From the NCBI GenBank assembly GCA_947480015.1, contig CANKBS010000002.1, positions 124,001 to 188,000 on the forward strand: a stretch of 64,000 nt of DNA, given 5' to 3'. The position numbers and the translations under genes are program-made. A model generated the notes under the pieces. It had not been told where the DNA came from and did not search any database. It saw only the letters and a list, made by a program, of their open reading frames with translations. The stretch comes from Sphingobacteriaceae bacterium. GTDB taxonomy: Bacteria > Bacteroidota > Bacteroidia > B-17B0 > Aurantibacillaceae. Of the stretch, positions 17,564 to 25,950 are shown piece by piece. How positions within the stretch are numbered: position 1 is the first letter of the stretch; every line of letters starts with the position of its first letter.

Positions 17564-18934
17564 CTATTTTTGAAATTTCAATAATAGATTTGGTTTAATA
17601 CCATGTTGGTAATTAGATTTATTAAATATGGCCATGCCAAAAGGTTGGTCATCTAAAGAAGTGAAATCAATATCTTGTTTTTTAGTATCCGGAGTTTTTA
17701 ATAAACGTTTCCATTCAATTGTCCAACCTGAACCGGTATAATTAACTTGACAAGAAATATCGGCACGACCTGCAGTTAAAGCACCTACTGAAATGTAACT
17801 TGGGATAATTTTTGCTCCATCAAGACCAGTTGGCGTTGCATCTAAACGTTGGTAATCGGTACCTACATTTGGATCAACGGTGGTGTTATCAGCTAAAGTA
17901 AGCACACCCATGGTATCTAGTTTGGTAATTAATTTTGCAGTTCCGGCAGTGATATCAGCTTGTGCGATATAATAATAATCTGTTTTATTTGGAACGATGT
18001 ATTTAGGAGCACTTACAACCACAGTTTTTCCTGACACAGTTAAAGTAAAGTTCTGCGTATTATTACTTGTGCCTGTAGTAGATACATTAGATGAATAGGC
18101 AGGAGCATATGGATAAGATGTGCTAGAACCTGTAACCACTTGATCATCTTGGTGACGACCATTACCGCTACCACCTACTAAACTGGTGATTGATGGACCA
18201 CCTGCCCAATCTTGATACTCATCAGAGAATTGATTAAAAAGTGGATCTCTGCCAATTTTTAACCACCACATATCAATTTTTTCGTTTGAACCGTTGGTAT
18301 AGTGATTAGCACTTTGATTTGCTTTCATCGTTGCAGGTGTCGTTGTTGGATCTAGATACGGTTGAAACATGTGACAACTTGCATAACAAGTTTGTGTAGC
18401 AAATTTGGTTACCGAGTTATCGATATTCCATAAAAATGCTAATTTATCTTCACCCCAACCTTCGCGGGTTAAATTACCGTTTACGTCAAAAGTTTTTGCA
18501 CTTGGCTCTTGTGCCCAACGTTTTGTTTTTGAATCAAAATACCAAGGTGATACTTGTACACTCTTATTTTGATCGGCATATTCGGCCAAGAAATAAATGG
18601 AAGTGCCATCATACATAGAACGGAGGGTTACAGGATATTGAGTGCCAATATAACCGTAAAACATACCATTACCTGCATCAGGAACCTGCGTGGTGGTATT
18701 TAATTTAGTAGCATTATCCCAAACACTTTCAGCCTGACCATCAATGGTAGGTGCTGCAGAAGGGTCAATTTTAGCGCAAATTAAATTAGCCTGATTGGTT
18801 ACTTCAGGTGGAAGAGATGTTTTTGGCAGATCGAGTGTTTGGTTGGTTTTAGTGCAACTGGCAACGACCAACATTACTGTAACACCGACTACCCCTAAGG
18901 TAGTTACTGCGGTTTTTAAGGATTTCGTTTTCAT
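17564..18934 (-). CDS. Ethylbenzene-dehydrogenase-gamma-like heme lipoprotein, copy A
   Basis: A 456-residue lipoprotein (LVVASC, lipid Cys27) with a region like the heme-binding gamma subunit of ethylbenzene and dimethylsulfide dehydrogenases (PF09459-type). Landmarks: IDGQAESVWDNATKL, the DGTSIYFLAEYADQ strand, and a heme-type site CYASCH at Cys183, Cys187 and His188, with three residues between the cysteines (CX3CH). KIDMWWLKIGRDP follows, as in relatives. The C terminus has a WTIEWKRLLKTPD strand and FGMAIFNKSNYQHG. Copy B shares this order. The catalytic molybdenum partner is not encoded nearby. First gene of module A; a CGGAC palindrome lies upstream. Confidence 0.85.
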   Translation of the reverse strand: MKTKSLKTAVTTLGVVGVTVMLVVASCTKTNQTLDLPKTSLPPEVTNQANLICAKIDPSAAPTIDGQAESVWDNATKLNTTTQVPDAGNGMFYGYIGTQYPVTLRSMYDGTSIYFLAEYADQNKSVQVSPWYFDSKTKRWAQEPSAKTFDVNGNLTREGWGEDKLAFLWNIDNSVTKFATQTCYASCHMFQPYLDPTTTPATMKANQSANHYTNGSNEKIDMWWLKIGRDPLFNQFSDEYQDWAGGPSITSLVGGSGNGRHQDDQVVTGSSTSYPYAPAYSSNVSTTGTSNNTQNFTLTVSGKTVVVSAPKYIVPNKTDYYYIAQADITAGTAKLITKLDTMGVLTLADNTTVDPNVGTDYQRLDATPTGLDGAKIIPSYISVGALTAGRADISCQVNYTGSGWTIEWKRLLKTPDTKKQDIDFTSLDDQPFGMAIFNKSNYQHGIKPNLLLKFQK

Positions 18935-19097
18935 AATTGTTTTTATTTGTTTGATTTTGTTAAGGATGTTTTAATCTTATTACTATGCATTGGGATGTAT
19001 ACTATAACGGGTGTAAAGTTAGGCAGAGATAATTTTTTCATGGCTGATTATTGTCAGCTAATTTTTGCTTTTTTTATGACTATTATCTGATTTTAAA

Positions 19098-19115
19098 TCG
19101 GACCTTTTTGTCCGA
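19098..19115. promoter_or_regulatory. Inverted repeat operator TCGGAC-N6-GTCCGA, site A
   Basis: A perfect 6-bp inverted repeat with a 6-base spacer, about 164 bases upstream of heme lipoprotein copy A. The same core with the same spacer occurs at 23711-23734, upstream of the YceI-like gene. The 5-N6-5 geometry equals that of CRP-family sites. Recurrence at two promoters of one island supports a real operator. Confidence 0.6.
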
Positions 19116-19355
19116 ATTAAACGATAATTTGTCTAAATAAGCCCTATCTTTCAATCACACAGCGGTTTAAATAACTTAAAAGATCAAATAAGTGCAATAC
19201 ATAAGTATAAGCCTGTAAAAAAAATATTAGGTAATAACAACGTTTTATTTCAAACAACTAGAAACATACGATATTTTGCCACTAATCAGCTGCAGAAAAC
19301 AATCTAAATTTTTAAATAGTTTCATGTCAATTGGATGGATTAGATACAAAAAAAA

Positions 19356-19386
19356 GGTAAGCCTCAGATGAAATCTGTAGCTTACC
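19356..19386 (-). terminator. Terminator after module B
   Basis: GGTAAGC (19356-19362) pairs with GCTTACC (19380-19386), with further pairing inside; on the minus strand a run of eight T residues follows. It closes the module B transcript. Confidence 0.75.
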
Positions 19387-19432
19387 CACTTAAGAGGTGT
19401 AATGCGACGTTTTTAGGGCAAAATACTCTGAA

Positions 19433-20311
19433 TTAATAATTCCACAACCTCGTCATGTTAAATCCAATACAAAATGCTTTTTTGGTGAAGTCATTGGCAT
19501 TATAAAGCATGTTATGTTGGTTAATGATAGCTTGTCCTGAACTGATAAAGATCTGAAACACGTGATTTGAAGTAGCCGCTTCAATACCAATACCAATGTT
19601 AGGTTTCACTGTAATAACCTTCGAATCCTGCTTAGTGGTATTATAGTCGTATTCAAAAATAACGGCTAAGGCATCGCTTAATTTAAAACGACCATTAAAT
19701 GAAACACCAATGTTATTATGCTTAACCAGCGAATCAACCATGTTAAAGTGAGAGAAACTTGGTGAAATTTGTAGAGACAATTTAGAACCGAATTTACGGG
19801 CAATAATCAACTGATGAAAATACGACATGCGATCAACATTAGATGGGTATACATTGCTGCGGCAGTCGATGGCTGCGTTACCATAATAGGTGATGCTAAC
19901 CGGAATACTTCCTGAACGTGTTTGTTTGATAATGGCGTATTTCCAGGTAAGATCTTGCAGTTTATTATTTTTAGTGGTACCAAAACCCAACTGAAGTTTA
20001 TTGGATAAGGAAAAATTAAATCCAATACGGATATTTGATGGCGCATAAATACCACCCAAATCAAATTCCTTAGAGTTTAATAAACCAAATCTATGTTGGA
20101 TAACCATTTCAAGGGTATGTTTAGTAGGTATCATCGCTGTTTGGTTATTCAGCAAATAGCCACTTTCAAACATATCCTTAACCGGGCGTTTATCTTTTTT
20201 AGGTTTTTCGGGTGCCGCCGCAGTGGAATCGCTTTGCGCCTGAACGAACGTTGTGTTTAGTTGCACAATGGCAAGTGCTATCACTACTTTACTTATAAAA
20301 CGTGTTTTCAT
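19433..20311 (-). CDS. DUF5777-like outer membrane barrel protein, copy B
   Basis: A paralogue of the barrel at 16188-17096, about 292 residues. The ATG at 20311 (MKTRFISKVVIALAIVQ) gives a compact signal peptide ending in FVQAQ; an upstream ATG at 20332 would add seven residues. Landmarks shared with copy A, in order: NNQTAMIPTKHTLEMVIQHR, SNIRIGFNFS, KLQLGFGTTK, VSITYYGNAAIDCR, and FHQLIIARKFGSKLSLQISP. Ends in CIGFNMTRLWNY, with an aromatic last residue. Third gene of module B; the terminator at 19356 follows. Role unknown. Confidence 0.85.
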   Translation of the reverse strand: MKTRFISKVVIALAIVQLNTTFVQAQSDSTAAAPEKPKKDKRPVKDMFESGYLLNNQTAMIPTKHTLEMVIQHRFGLLNSKEFDLGGIYAPSNIRIGFNFSLSNKLQLGFGTTKNNKLQDLTWKYAIIKQTRSGSIPVSITYYGNAAIDCRSNVYPSNVDRMSYFHQLIIARKFGSKLSLQISPSFSHFNMVDSLVKHNNIGVSFNGRFKLSDALAVIFEYDYNTTKQDSKVITVKPNIGIGIEAATSNHVFQIFISSGQAIINQHNMLYNANDFTKKAFCIGFNMTRLWNY

Positions 20312-20354
20312 AATTATCATGTGGTTCTTCATGGTGTTTAACTAATTTGTGATT

Positions 20355-20720
20355 CTATTTATCTTTGGCTCCTTGTTTAATCCAAAACAATACCTTGCTA
20401 ATATCGCTTGCCGGTAATTTGCTTGGAGGCATGTTAGTGGTTATTTTAACGTAAAGTACACTGGTGGTAGCATTTAAGGTGTCTACCAAACCACCGTCGA
20501 TAAGCGCACTGTAAGCTTTTCCATCACTTAAATTGGGTGATACGGCGCCGGAGTGACAACCACTCACCGCACATTTAGCTGTAAACATGGGTTGAATTTC
20601 ACTGGTAAAACTAACCGGTGTATTTGGATCAACAACCGGAGCTTTAAATATTTTCTTTTCGCAAGAACTGATAAAAACAGTTGCCAAAACGAATAGTGTT
20701 ATGATTGTTAGGATTCTCAT
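20355..20720 (-). CDS. Small CX4CH cytochrome c lipoprotein, copy B
   Basis: A 121-residue lipoprotein (FISSC, lipid Cys20) with the heme-type site CAVSGCH at Cys50, Cys55 and His56, again CX4CH. Like copy A it has the phrase EIQPMFTAKC before the site, NMPPSKLP (a likely distal Met region) and VLFWIKQGAKDK at the end. Its start codon overlaps the stop of the heme lipoprotein gene upstream by four bases, a strong sign of translational coupling. It is the second gene of module B. Electron partner is probably the heme lipoprotein encoded just before it. Confidence 0.85.
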   Translation of the reverse strand: MRILTIITLFVLATVFISSCEKKIFKAPVVDPNTPVSFTSEIQPMFTAKCAVSGCHSGAVSPNLSDGKAYSALIDGGLVDTLNATTSVLYVKITTNMPPSKLPASDISKVLFWIKQGAKDK

Positions 20721-22102
20721 GGTTGCTTAGGTTTAAAGGTGAGAATTTGTTTAAGTGAACCAATGTGGTTTTTACTATCACCGTTCATTAAGGCTATTCC
20801 AAAAGGATACGATTTTCCTTCGGGTGATGTAAATTGAATGTCGTCGCCATTGCCATTAGAAAGGGTACGAACGAATACAACCTGATATAACGTATGTGGA
20901 TTAACCGTATTAATTCTGGCCTTGGCCACATTAGAAACCGACCACACATCGGCACAACTGCCACTCGGCGCGTGCAAATAGGTGCCCGGAATTGAGCCCA
21001 AGCCTTTAATATAAGCAATCAAATCATCCACGCTTCCTGCAGGAACCTGTGCCCAATAGGTGACACCGGTATGCAAGTCGTTGGCCGCAAAACTTTTTAT
21101 TCCTGCGCGCGAGTACTTACGGGCAAAACCGATGGCAGCAAAGGCTGTCGCTTCGCCACTAGGACCGGTTCCACCGCCATCTTCACCATGACAGTGCGCA
21201 CAACCATATGCCGCATGGGTATACACTTTTTTTCCTTTTGTTGGATCACCTAAATAAGGCGTTTTATTTAAAATATAATAAGCCGGGTCAATTAATAAGG
21301 TTTTACCATCAGGTCTGATAACACTCTGGTCGGTACCATCCCATTCGTAAGCCGGTCCTGAACGTGGATTGGAAAGCACTTTGAAATTACTTTCTGTCAT
21401 GCCAACACCTCCGTCATTAATCAAACCGCTGGTGGCGTCTGTTACCATGTCTTTTGCGTAACCAAGTGCATCGGAGTTACTAAGATCCCACGACCAAATA
21501 TCAACTAAGCCACTGGCCGGACGCATTTGATTGTTGTGACATGATGCGGCGCATCCTTTATCGATAAAGGTACCGGCTGAACTCGTGGCGTTTCCGGAAG
21601 CATCAAAGGCCATAGCAAATTTATCTGAGTTGCCTTGTGCTGTCCAACCGCCCGTTGAATCACTTTTGGTTGGCAAAGGATCGGGAGGTCCCAATAACAT
21701 AGAAGCTGCAAAGGAGGGATTAATATCCGAATCGATCCATTCGGCGTAAATATATAGTTTGTTATTATCGTAGGCGGCTTTCATAACTACTTTTGGATCA
21801 TTTCCTTTATTAAAGGAACTTAAACCGGCAAAGGTATTGGTCATGTTTAAAAAACCGTCAGAGTAAAGAGCATTTTTGTTGAGATCGGCCACAGGTACCC
21901 TCAGGTAATCAGCGCTTTTCCAATAAGCATCCGTTAAGGTCATTGGCGCACTGCTCACAAAACTGGCCTCGAGAGTGCTCGTTTCTACAGGCGCTTTAGG
22001 TAGTGGCGGTTTTGCAAAGTACTTATCTTCACAGGCAAAAGCCAGTAGCGAAAAGACTATTACAAAAAACAGGAGCGCTTGGTGCCGTATAAAGTTTTTC
22101 AT
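20717..22102 (-). CDS. Ethylbenzene-dehydrogenase-gamma-like lipoprotein with extra cytochrome c domain, copy B
   Basis: A 461-residue lipoprotein (LLAFAC, lipid Cys24) related to copy A. It has the strand NNKLYIYAEWIDSD, the CX3CH site CAASCH at Cys184, Cys188 and His189, and VDIWSWDLSNSDALG. Unlike copy A, it carries a canonical cytochrome c site CAHCH at Cys301, Cys304 and His305 in a GCAHCHGEDGGG setting. So it probably binds two c-type hemes, or one plus the b-type heme known in gamma subunits. The C terminus (SYPFGIALMNGDSKNHIG) matches that of copy A. First gene of module B, and overlapping the small cytochrome gene. Confidence 0.85.
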   Translation of the reverse strand: MKNFIRHQALLFFVIVFSLLAFACEDKYFAKPPLPKAPVETSTLEASFVSSAPMTLTDAYWKSADYLRVPVADLNKNALYSDGFLNMTNTFAGLSSFNKGNDPKVVMKAAYDNNKLYIYAEWIDSDINPSFAASMLLGPPDPLPTKSDSTGGWTAQGNSDKFAMAFDASGNATSSAGTFIDKGCAASCHNNQMRPASGLVDIWSWDLSNSDALGYAKDMVTDATSGLINDGGVGMTESNFKVLSNPRSGPAYEWDGTDQSVIRPDGKTLLIDPAYYILNKTPYLGDPTKGKKVYTHAAYGCAHCHGEDGGGTGPSGEATAFAAIGFARKYSRAGIKSFAANDLHTGVTYWAQVPAGSVDDLIAYIKGLGSIPGTYLHAPSGSCADVWSVSNVAKARINTVNPHTLYQVVFVRTLSNGNGDDIQFTSPEGKSYPFGIALMNGDSKNHIGSLKQILTFKPKQP

Positions 22103-22221
22103 AATTGAGAATTGAATGGTTTAGTTTTTTTCATTTTCAGCACAGGGTTCAACGTCACGGGTGTTAGGGTATTTAAAAATAAATAGTTTTTGGGAAATTT
22201 AGAAATTCTGAAAAACCGTTT

Positions 22222-22258
22222 ATAAACAGAGCGATTAAAATTAAATCGCTCTGTTTAT
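22222..22258 (-). terminator. Strong terminator hairpin
   Basis: A perfect 15-bp stem (22222-22236 with 22244-22258) and a 7-base loop, 45 bases past the stop of the small lipoprotein gene. It separates the YceI/lipoprotein transcript from module B. Confidence 0.75.
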
Positions 22259-22303
22259 TTATTAATCTGAATCCTTAACAGATTAATTCGGGTTTGACTC
22301 CTA

Positions 22304-22669
22304 TTATTGCACTTTAAGATCAGCCGTTACTGTACCTTTTTTATCGCCAATAGTAACGTGTGCACCACCGGACGTGAATTTAGTACCCGTTGCATTGGTA
22401 TAATCGGCAGTTACAAAATAATCACCTCGGTATAAAGCGTTAAATGTGTAATTACCACTTTCATCGGTTACGGTAGACGCATCATAAGCTGTGGTTGCTG
22501 CTGATGCATTAAAAGCAATGTGAACAATTGCATTGGTTACAGCAACACCATTAAGCGTTACGGTTCCTTTTATTTTGGCAGCCCCGCCAAAATCGTTTTC
22601 TTTTTTACAAGATGTCAGCGCAAGCAGAAATACTGTTAAAAAAATGGCTGTTATTTTTAATGTTTTCAT
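22304..22669 (-). CDS. Small carboxypeptidase-regulatory-like lipoprotein
   Basis: A 121-residue lipoprotein: signal MKTLKITAIFLTVFLLALTS then Cys21 followed by KKEND, so anchored in the membrane, probably sorted outward. One beta-sandwich domain (IKGTVTLNGVAVTNAIVHI, then DESGNYTFNALYRGDYFV) matches the carboxypeptidase-regulatory-like fold. It sits 42 bases downstream of the YceI-like gene and is probably co-transcribed with it. It has no heme or metal site. Its role in the redox island is unknown; a structural or binding role at the surface would fit the fold. Confidence 0.8.
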   Translation of the reverse strand: MKTLKITAIFLTVFLLALTSCKKENDFGGAAKIKGTVTLNGVAVTNAIVHIAFNASAATTAYDASTVTDESGNYTFNALYRGDYFVTADYTNATGTKFTSGGAHVTIGDKKGTVTADLKVQ

Positions 22670-22711
22670 GTTAGTTGGTTTTATGTTTAAATATTACAAT
22701 TTGTTTTTTGC

Positions 22712-23470
22712 TTAATACGTGTTGTTAACCATGTTACAATCTATTCGAATCGTTACCAGATCATCAATGGATGTTGAGTTCACGCCAAATATAGAGTTAG
22801 CATTAATTCCGAACTGTCCAAATAAACCAGCTCTGTCTGTTTTCTTACCTGTAGTAGCATTGGTTATTGTTGAAATTCCGGTATAGGTTAAAGGCACTTC
22901 AACTGCTTTGGTAACACCTCTAAATATGAAGTTACCTTTTAACAAGAAACCATTGCCATAACGTTCGCAAGAGGTACTTTTGAACCAGGCTGTATCGGTT
23001 GTTGCTCTAGGTTGTAATACAACAGTTGGTGTTTTACTCAAGGTGTCAAATTTAATGCCCATGTAACCCGGACCACATTTGCCATACCCATCACGACCCG
23101 GCTCACCGGTATTAAAGGTTGATAATTGTACCCATGAATTAACAGTAGTATTGGCTGGATTTGCCTGATCAAAATTTACTTTTAATTCAAACATGTTAAA
23201 ACGGCCGGTTAAAGGAGCACCATTTGCATAGTATTTGGTTTCCCACATCACATTACTGTGTGCTTTATCTACTTTCCATTTACCGGCAACCGTGTAAGAT
23301 GTTGGAGGATACCCACCAATTCTGGCATCGATCACATCAGATCCTGTGGCGGCACTGGCAGTAAGTAATTCTACTTTGTTGTCTTTTTTGCAACTTGTTA
23401 CAAACACAATTGTCGTAACTACAATACCAAGGATTGTGGTTACGAGTCTTTTTACGGTTTTTGTTTTCAT
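22712..23470 (-). CDS. YceI-like lipoprotein
   Basis: A lipoprotein of 252 residues with a YceI-like lipocalin domain. The ATG at 23470 (MKTKTVKRLV) puts the lipobox at FVTSC; longer frames reaching 23593 lack a good signal. Domain landmarks: WKVDKAHSNVMWETKY at the start, GRFNMFELKVNFDQ, a substitution of the usual helix by GRDGYGKCGPGYMGIKFD, and FRGVTKAVEVPLTYTG. YceI proteins bind isoprenoids such as polyprenols or quinones in a beta-barrel pocket (family knowledge), which fits a redox island. A perfect CGGAC palindrome lies at 23711-23734 upstream. Two cysteines in SCERYGNG and KCGPG may pair. Confidence 0.85.
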   Translation of the reverse strand: MKTKTVKRLVTTILGIVVTTIVFVTSCKKDNKVELLTASAATGSDVIDARIGGYPPTSYTVAGKWKVDKAHSNVMWETKYYANGAPLTGRFNMFELKVNFDQANPANTTVNSWVQLSTFNTGEPGRDGYGKCGPGYMGIKFDTLSKTPTVVLQPRATTDTAWFKSTSCERYGNGFLLKGNFIFRGVTKAVEVPLTYTGISTITNATTGKKTDRAGLFGQFGINANSIFGVNSTSIDDLVTIRIDCNMVNNTY

Positions 23471-23710
23471 AATTGATTTTATTAGGTTTATTTTTTTATT
23501 AATTAAAGATGTTCTATTCGGAAGTAAAGGTCGTGTGCTTTTCATTGAAATAACCTGATATAAGTCACAAACTTTGATGATTGACATCAGCACTTAGAAT
23601 CTATCTAAATAGCTTGAATCCACTGTGAATGGTGCTATTGAGCCAAATTTTCGTATGGATAATTTATAAAAAATTAAATGTTAAAATTTATTTTATAGAT
23701 TTTTTTGTTT

Positions 23711-23734
23711 AATTCGGACAATTTAGTCCGAATT
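23711..23734. promoter_or_regulatory. Inverted repeat operator AATTCGGAC-N6-GTCCGAATT, site B
   Basis: A perfect 9-bp inverted repeat with a 6-base spacer, 241 bases upstream of the YceI-like start. Core and spacer length match the site at 19098-19115. Both precede minus-strand transcripts of the same island. A CRP/FNR-family regulator is a reasonable guess from the geometry; none is encoded in the window. Confidence 0.65.
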
Positions 23735-23795
23735 GATTCTTTTCACTAAGTGGCTGAAAGTTTGATCACAATCAACACAAAAAAGCAAAAAAAAA

Positions 23796-23811
23796 CGGAA
23801 TCGAACTTCCG
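23796..23811 (-). terminator. Terminator after the DUF779 gene
   Basis: CGGAA pairs with TTCCG around a 6-base loop, flanked by long A and T runs on both sides, so it could stop transcription from either direction. Confidence 0.65.
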
Positions 23812-23844
23812 CTTTTTTTTTAATTAGGTTTAAACGCCCATTCA

Positions 23845-24225
23845 TTACTCGTCGACATAAAAAACAGGTACTAACTCAGCCCTTTCTTCATCACTAAACA
23901 TGCGCGACCGGATCATAAATCGTTTTCCGCTGGGAATCTCGATTGAAAAACTGGACCCCCTACCCTGCACCACATCTAAGGTAAGCTCGGTATGTTGCCA
24001 GTATTCAAACTGATCCTTGCTCATCCAGAACTCTACGTCTTCAATATGCCCCAGCCCAACATCACCCGACCCCATTTTAAAATCACCCTTCACAAAACAC
24101 ATGGGAGAAGAGCCATCACAACAGCCACCACTTTGATGAAAGATCAGATCCCCAAACTCCGTTTTTAACTGATGAATGAGATCTAGTGCGGCTTCGCTGG
24201 CCAAAATGCGTTTTACGTTTTTCAT
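23845..24225 (-). CDS. DUF779 domain protein
   Basis: A 126-residue cytoplasmic protein of the DUF779 family. Diagnostic phrases are FGDLIFHQSGGCCDGSSPMC and IEDVEFWMSKDQFEYWQH. The CC pair and nearby Cys may bind a metal or act in redox chemistry; the family has no firm function that I know. It lies 69 bases downstream of the aldehyde dehydrogenase gene on the same strand, an association common for this family, so it is probably an accessory factor of that enzyme. A bidirectional-looking terminator follows at 23796. Confidence 0.9.
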   Translation of the reverse strand: MKNVKRILASEAALDLIHQLKTEFGDLIFHQSGGCCDGSSPMCFVKGDFKMGSGDVGLGHIEDVEFWMSKDQFEYWQHTELTLDVVQGRGSSFSIEIPSGKRFMIRSRMFSDEERAELVPVFYVDE

Positions 24226-24294
24226 ACCATTAAAAAAGGCTGTTCCAAAATTACAACAGGGAACAGCCTTTATTTATTTTATAGTGTTAATTGA

Positions 24295-25800
24295 CTAAAA
24301 GAAACCTAATTTATTTTTATCGTAAGAAATCAACATATTTTTAGTTTGGCGGTAGTGGCCTAACATCATTTTATGTGTTTCTCTTCCGAATCCCGATTTT
24401 TTGTAGCCTCCAAATGGCGCGTGAGCCGGGTAAGCATGGTAACAATTTACCCAAACCCGTCCGGCTTGAATAGCGCGTGGCACTTGATATAATTCGTGTG
24501 CATCACGGGTCCAAACACCGGCTCCTAAACCATACAAGGTATCGTTGGCAATAGCAATGGCTTCTTCGGTGCTTTTAAAAGTAGTCACACAAACAACCGG
24601 TCCAAAAATTTCTTCTTGAAACACGCGCATTTTATTGTGCCCCTTAATAATGGTTGGTTGTATATAATAACCGGTCGACAAATCACCCGGTAATTTGTTA
24701 GCCGCACCACCACATAAAATTTCAGCACCTTCATCAGTGGCTATTTTAAAATAAGAAAGAATTTTTTCGTATTGATCGTTTGATGCCTGAGCACCCATCA
24801 TCACGGTGCCATCCAAAGGAGAACCGGTTTTGATCGCTTTTGTGCGTTCGATTACACGTTTCATGAATTTATCGTAAATTTTTTCGTGTACTAATATACG
24901 CGACGGACAGGTACACACCTCTCCTTGGTTGAGTGCGAATAACACAGCACCTTCTATGGCTTTGTCAAAAAAGACATCATCGGCATCGGCAACCGATTCG
25001 AAGAAAATGTTAGGAGATTTTCCGCCTAATTCCATGGTAACCGGAATTAAATTCTCAGAGGCATACTGCATGATTAAACGACCTGTTGTGGTTTCACCGG
25101 TGAAGGCTACTTTGTTGATTCGGCTTGAGGTGGCTAGTGGTTTTCCGGCTTCAGGACCAAAACCGGTTACGATGTTTAATACACCAGCGGGAAGTAAATG
25201 TCCGATCAATTCCATTAAACAAATAATAGACGTTGGCGTTTGCTCGGCAGGTTTCACTACCACGCAACATCCTGCCGCCAGTGCCGGAGCTATTTTCCAG
25301 GCAGCCATAAGTAAAGGGAAATTCCAAGGAATAATTTGTGCTACAACACCCAATGGTTCATGTAAGTTAATGCTTACTGTATTTTCATCGTGTTCTGAAA
25401 TGGTTCCTTCTTCCGAACGGATAACCCCTGCAAAATAACGGAAATGATCCACTACCAAAGGAAGATCGGCTGCACGGGTCTCACGCAAAGCTTTTCCGTT
25501 ATCGATGGTTTCTACGATGGCCAGGTATTCTAAATTGTCTTCAATAACCTGTGCGATTTTTAATAAAATATTACTGCGACTGGCGGCCGAGGTTTTACTC
25601 CATGTTTTAAATGCGTCTTGTGCGGCATCAACTGCCAAATCCACGTCTTCTTTACCCGAACGGGCTGCCTGCGTAAATACTTTTCCGTCGATGGGCGAAA
25701 TATTATCGAAATACACGCCCTTAACCGGTGCTACAAATTTTCCGCCAATGTAATTGTCGTACTTTGCTTTAAATGTTGGTCTTTTTACTTGATTTTCTAT
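24295..25800 (-). CDS. Aldehyde dehydrogenase (NAD-dependent), apparent ATA start
   Basis: A soluble aldehyde dehydrogenase of the ExaC/acetaldehyde type, oxidising aldehydes to acids. The NAD-binding and active-site landmarks are present: [43 protein letters not shown] (general base Glu) and [11 protein letters not shown] (catalytic Cys). Homologous residues continue upstream of the first standard start: the frame reads [20 protein letters not shown] before GTG 25716. An in-frame TAA lies just beyond, and no ATG, GTG or TTG exists in that extension; the codon at the usual Met position is ATA (25800). Length would be 501 residues. The DUF779 gene follows and an AraC regulator is divergent. 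Confidence 0.9.
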   Translation of the reverse strand: MENQVKRPTFKAKYDNYIGGKFVAPVKGVYFDNISPIDGKVFTQAARSGKEDVDLAVDAAQDAFKTWSKTSAASRSNILLKIAQVIEDNLEYLAIVETIDNGKALRETRAADLPLVVDHFRYFAGVIRSEEGTISEHDENTVSINLHEPLGVVAQIIPWNFPLLMAAWKIAPALAAGCCVVVKPAEQTPTSIICLMELIGHLLPAGVLNIVTGFGPEAGKPLATSSRINKVAFTGETTTGRLIMQYASENLIPVTMELGGKSPNIFFESVADADDVFFDKAIEGAVLFALNQGEVCTCPSRILVHEKIYDKFMKRVIERTKAIKTGSPLDGTVMMGAQASNDQYEKILSYFKIATDEGAEILCGGAANKLPGDLSTGYYIQPTIIKGHNKMRVFQEEIFGPVVCVTTFKSTEEAIAIANDTLYGLGAGVWTRDAHELYQVPRAIQAGRVWVNCYHAYPAHAPFGGYKKSGFGRETHKMMLGHYRQTKNMLISYDKNKLGFF

Positions 25801-25924
25801 GTTGTGTTAAATTAGTTAGTGCAAGGTGAAAATCGAAATTCCTAAAGCCCTTCAAAATCCTCCCAAGTAGTAGCACAATTTTCCCAATTTTTAAGAATGC
25901 GCATCATTTAGGATTTCGTTTCGC

Positions 25925-25932
25925 TATATTTG
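25925..25932 (+). promoter_or_regulatory. Promoter -7 box TATATTTG for araC-like gene
   Basis: TATATTTG is an exact TAnnTTTG match, 18 bases before the ATG at 25951, implying a leader of about ten bases. It supports that start over the TTG at 25930. Confidence 0.5.
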
Positions 25933-25950
25933 ATAAACCGAATTAGCAGC

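Larger units (their letters stand above)
18935..19432. other. Intergenic region between the two heme modules
   Basis: No gene is seen. It contains the terminator of module B (19356-19386), the CGGAC palindrome (19098-19115), and ACGGGTGT (19007-19014), which is shared with the 5' region of the copy B heme lipoprotein. The region is A+T-rich. Confidence 0.6.
23471..23844. other. Intergenic region upstream of the YceI-like gene
   Basis: No gene is seen. It holds the leader of the YceI-like gene, the CGGAC palindrome (23711-23734) and the DUF779 gene's terminator (23796-23811), embedded in A/T runs. Confidence 0.6.
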
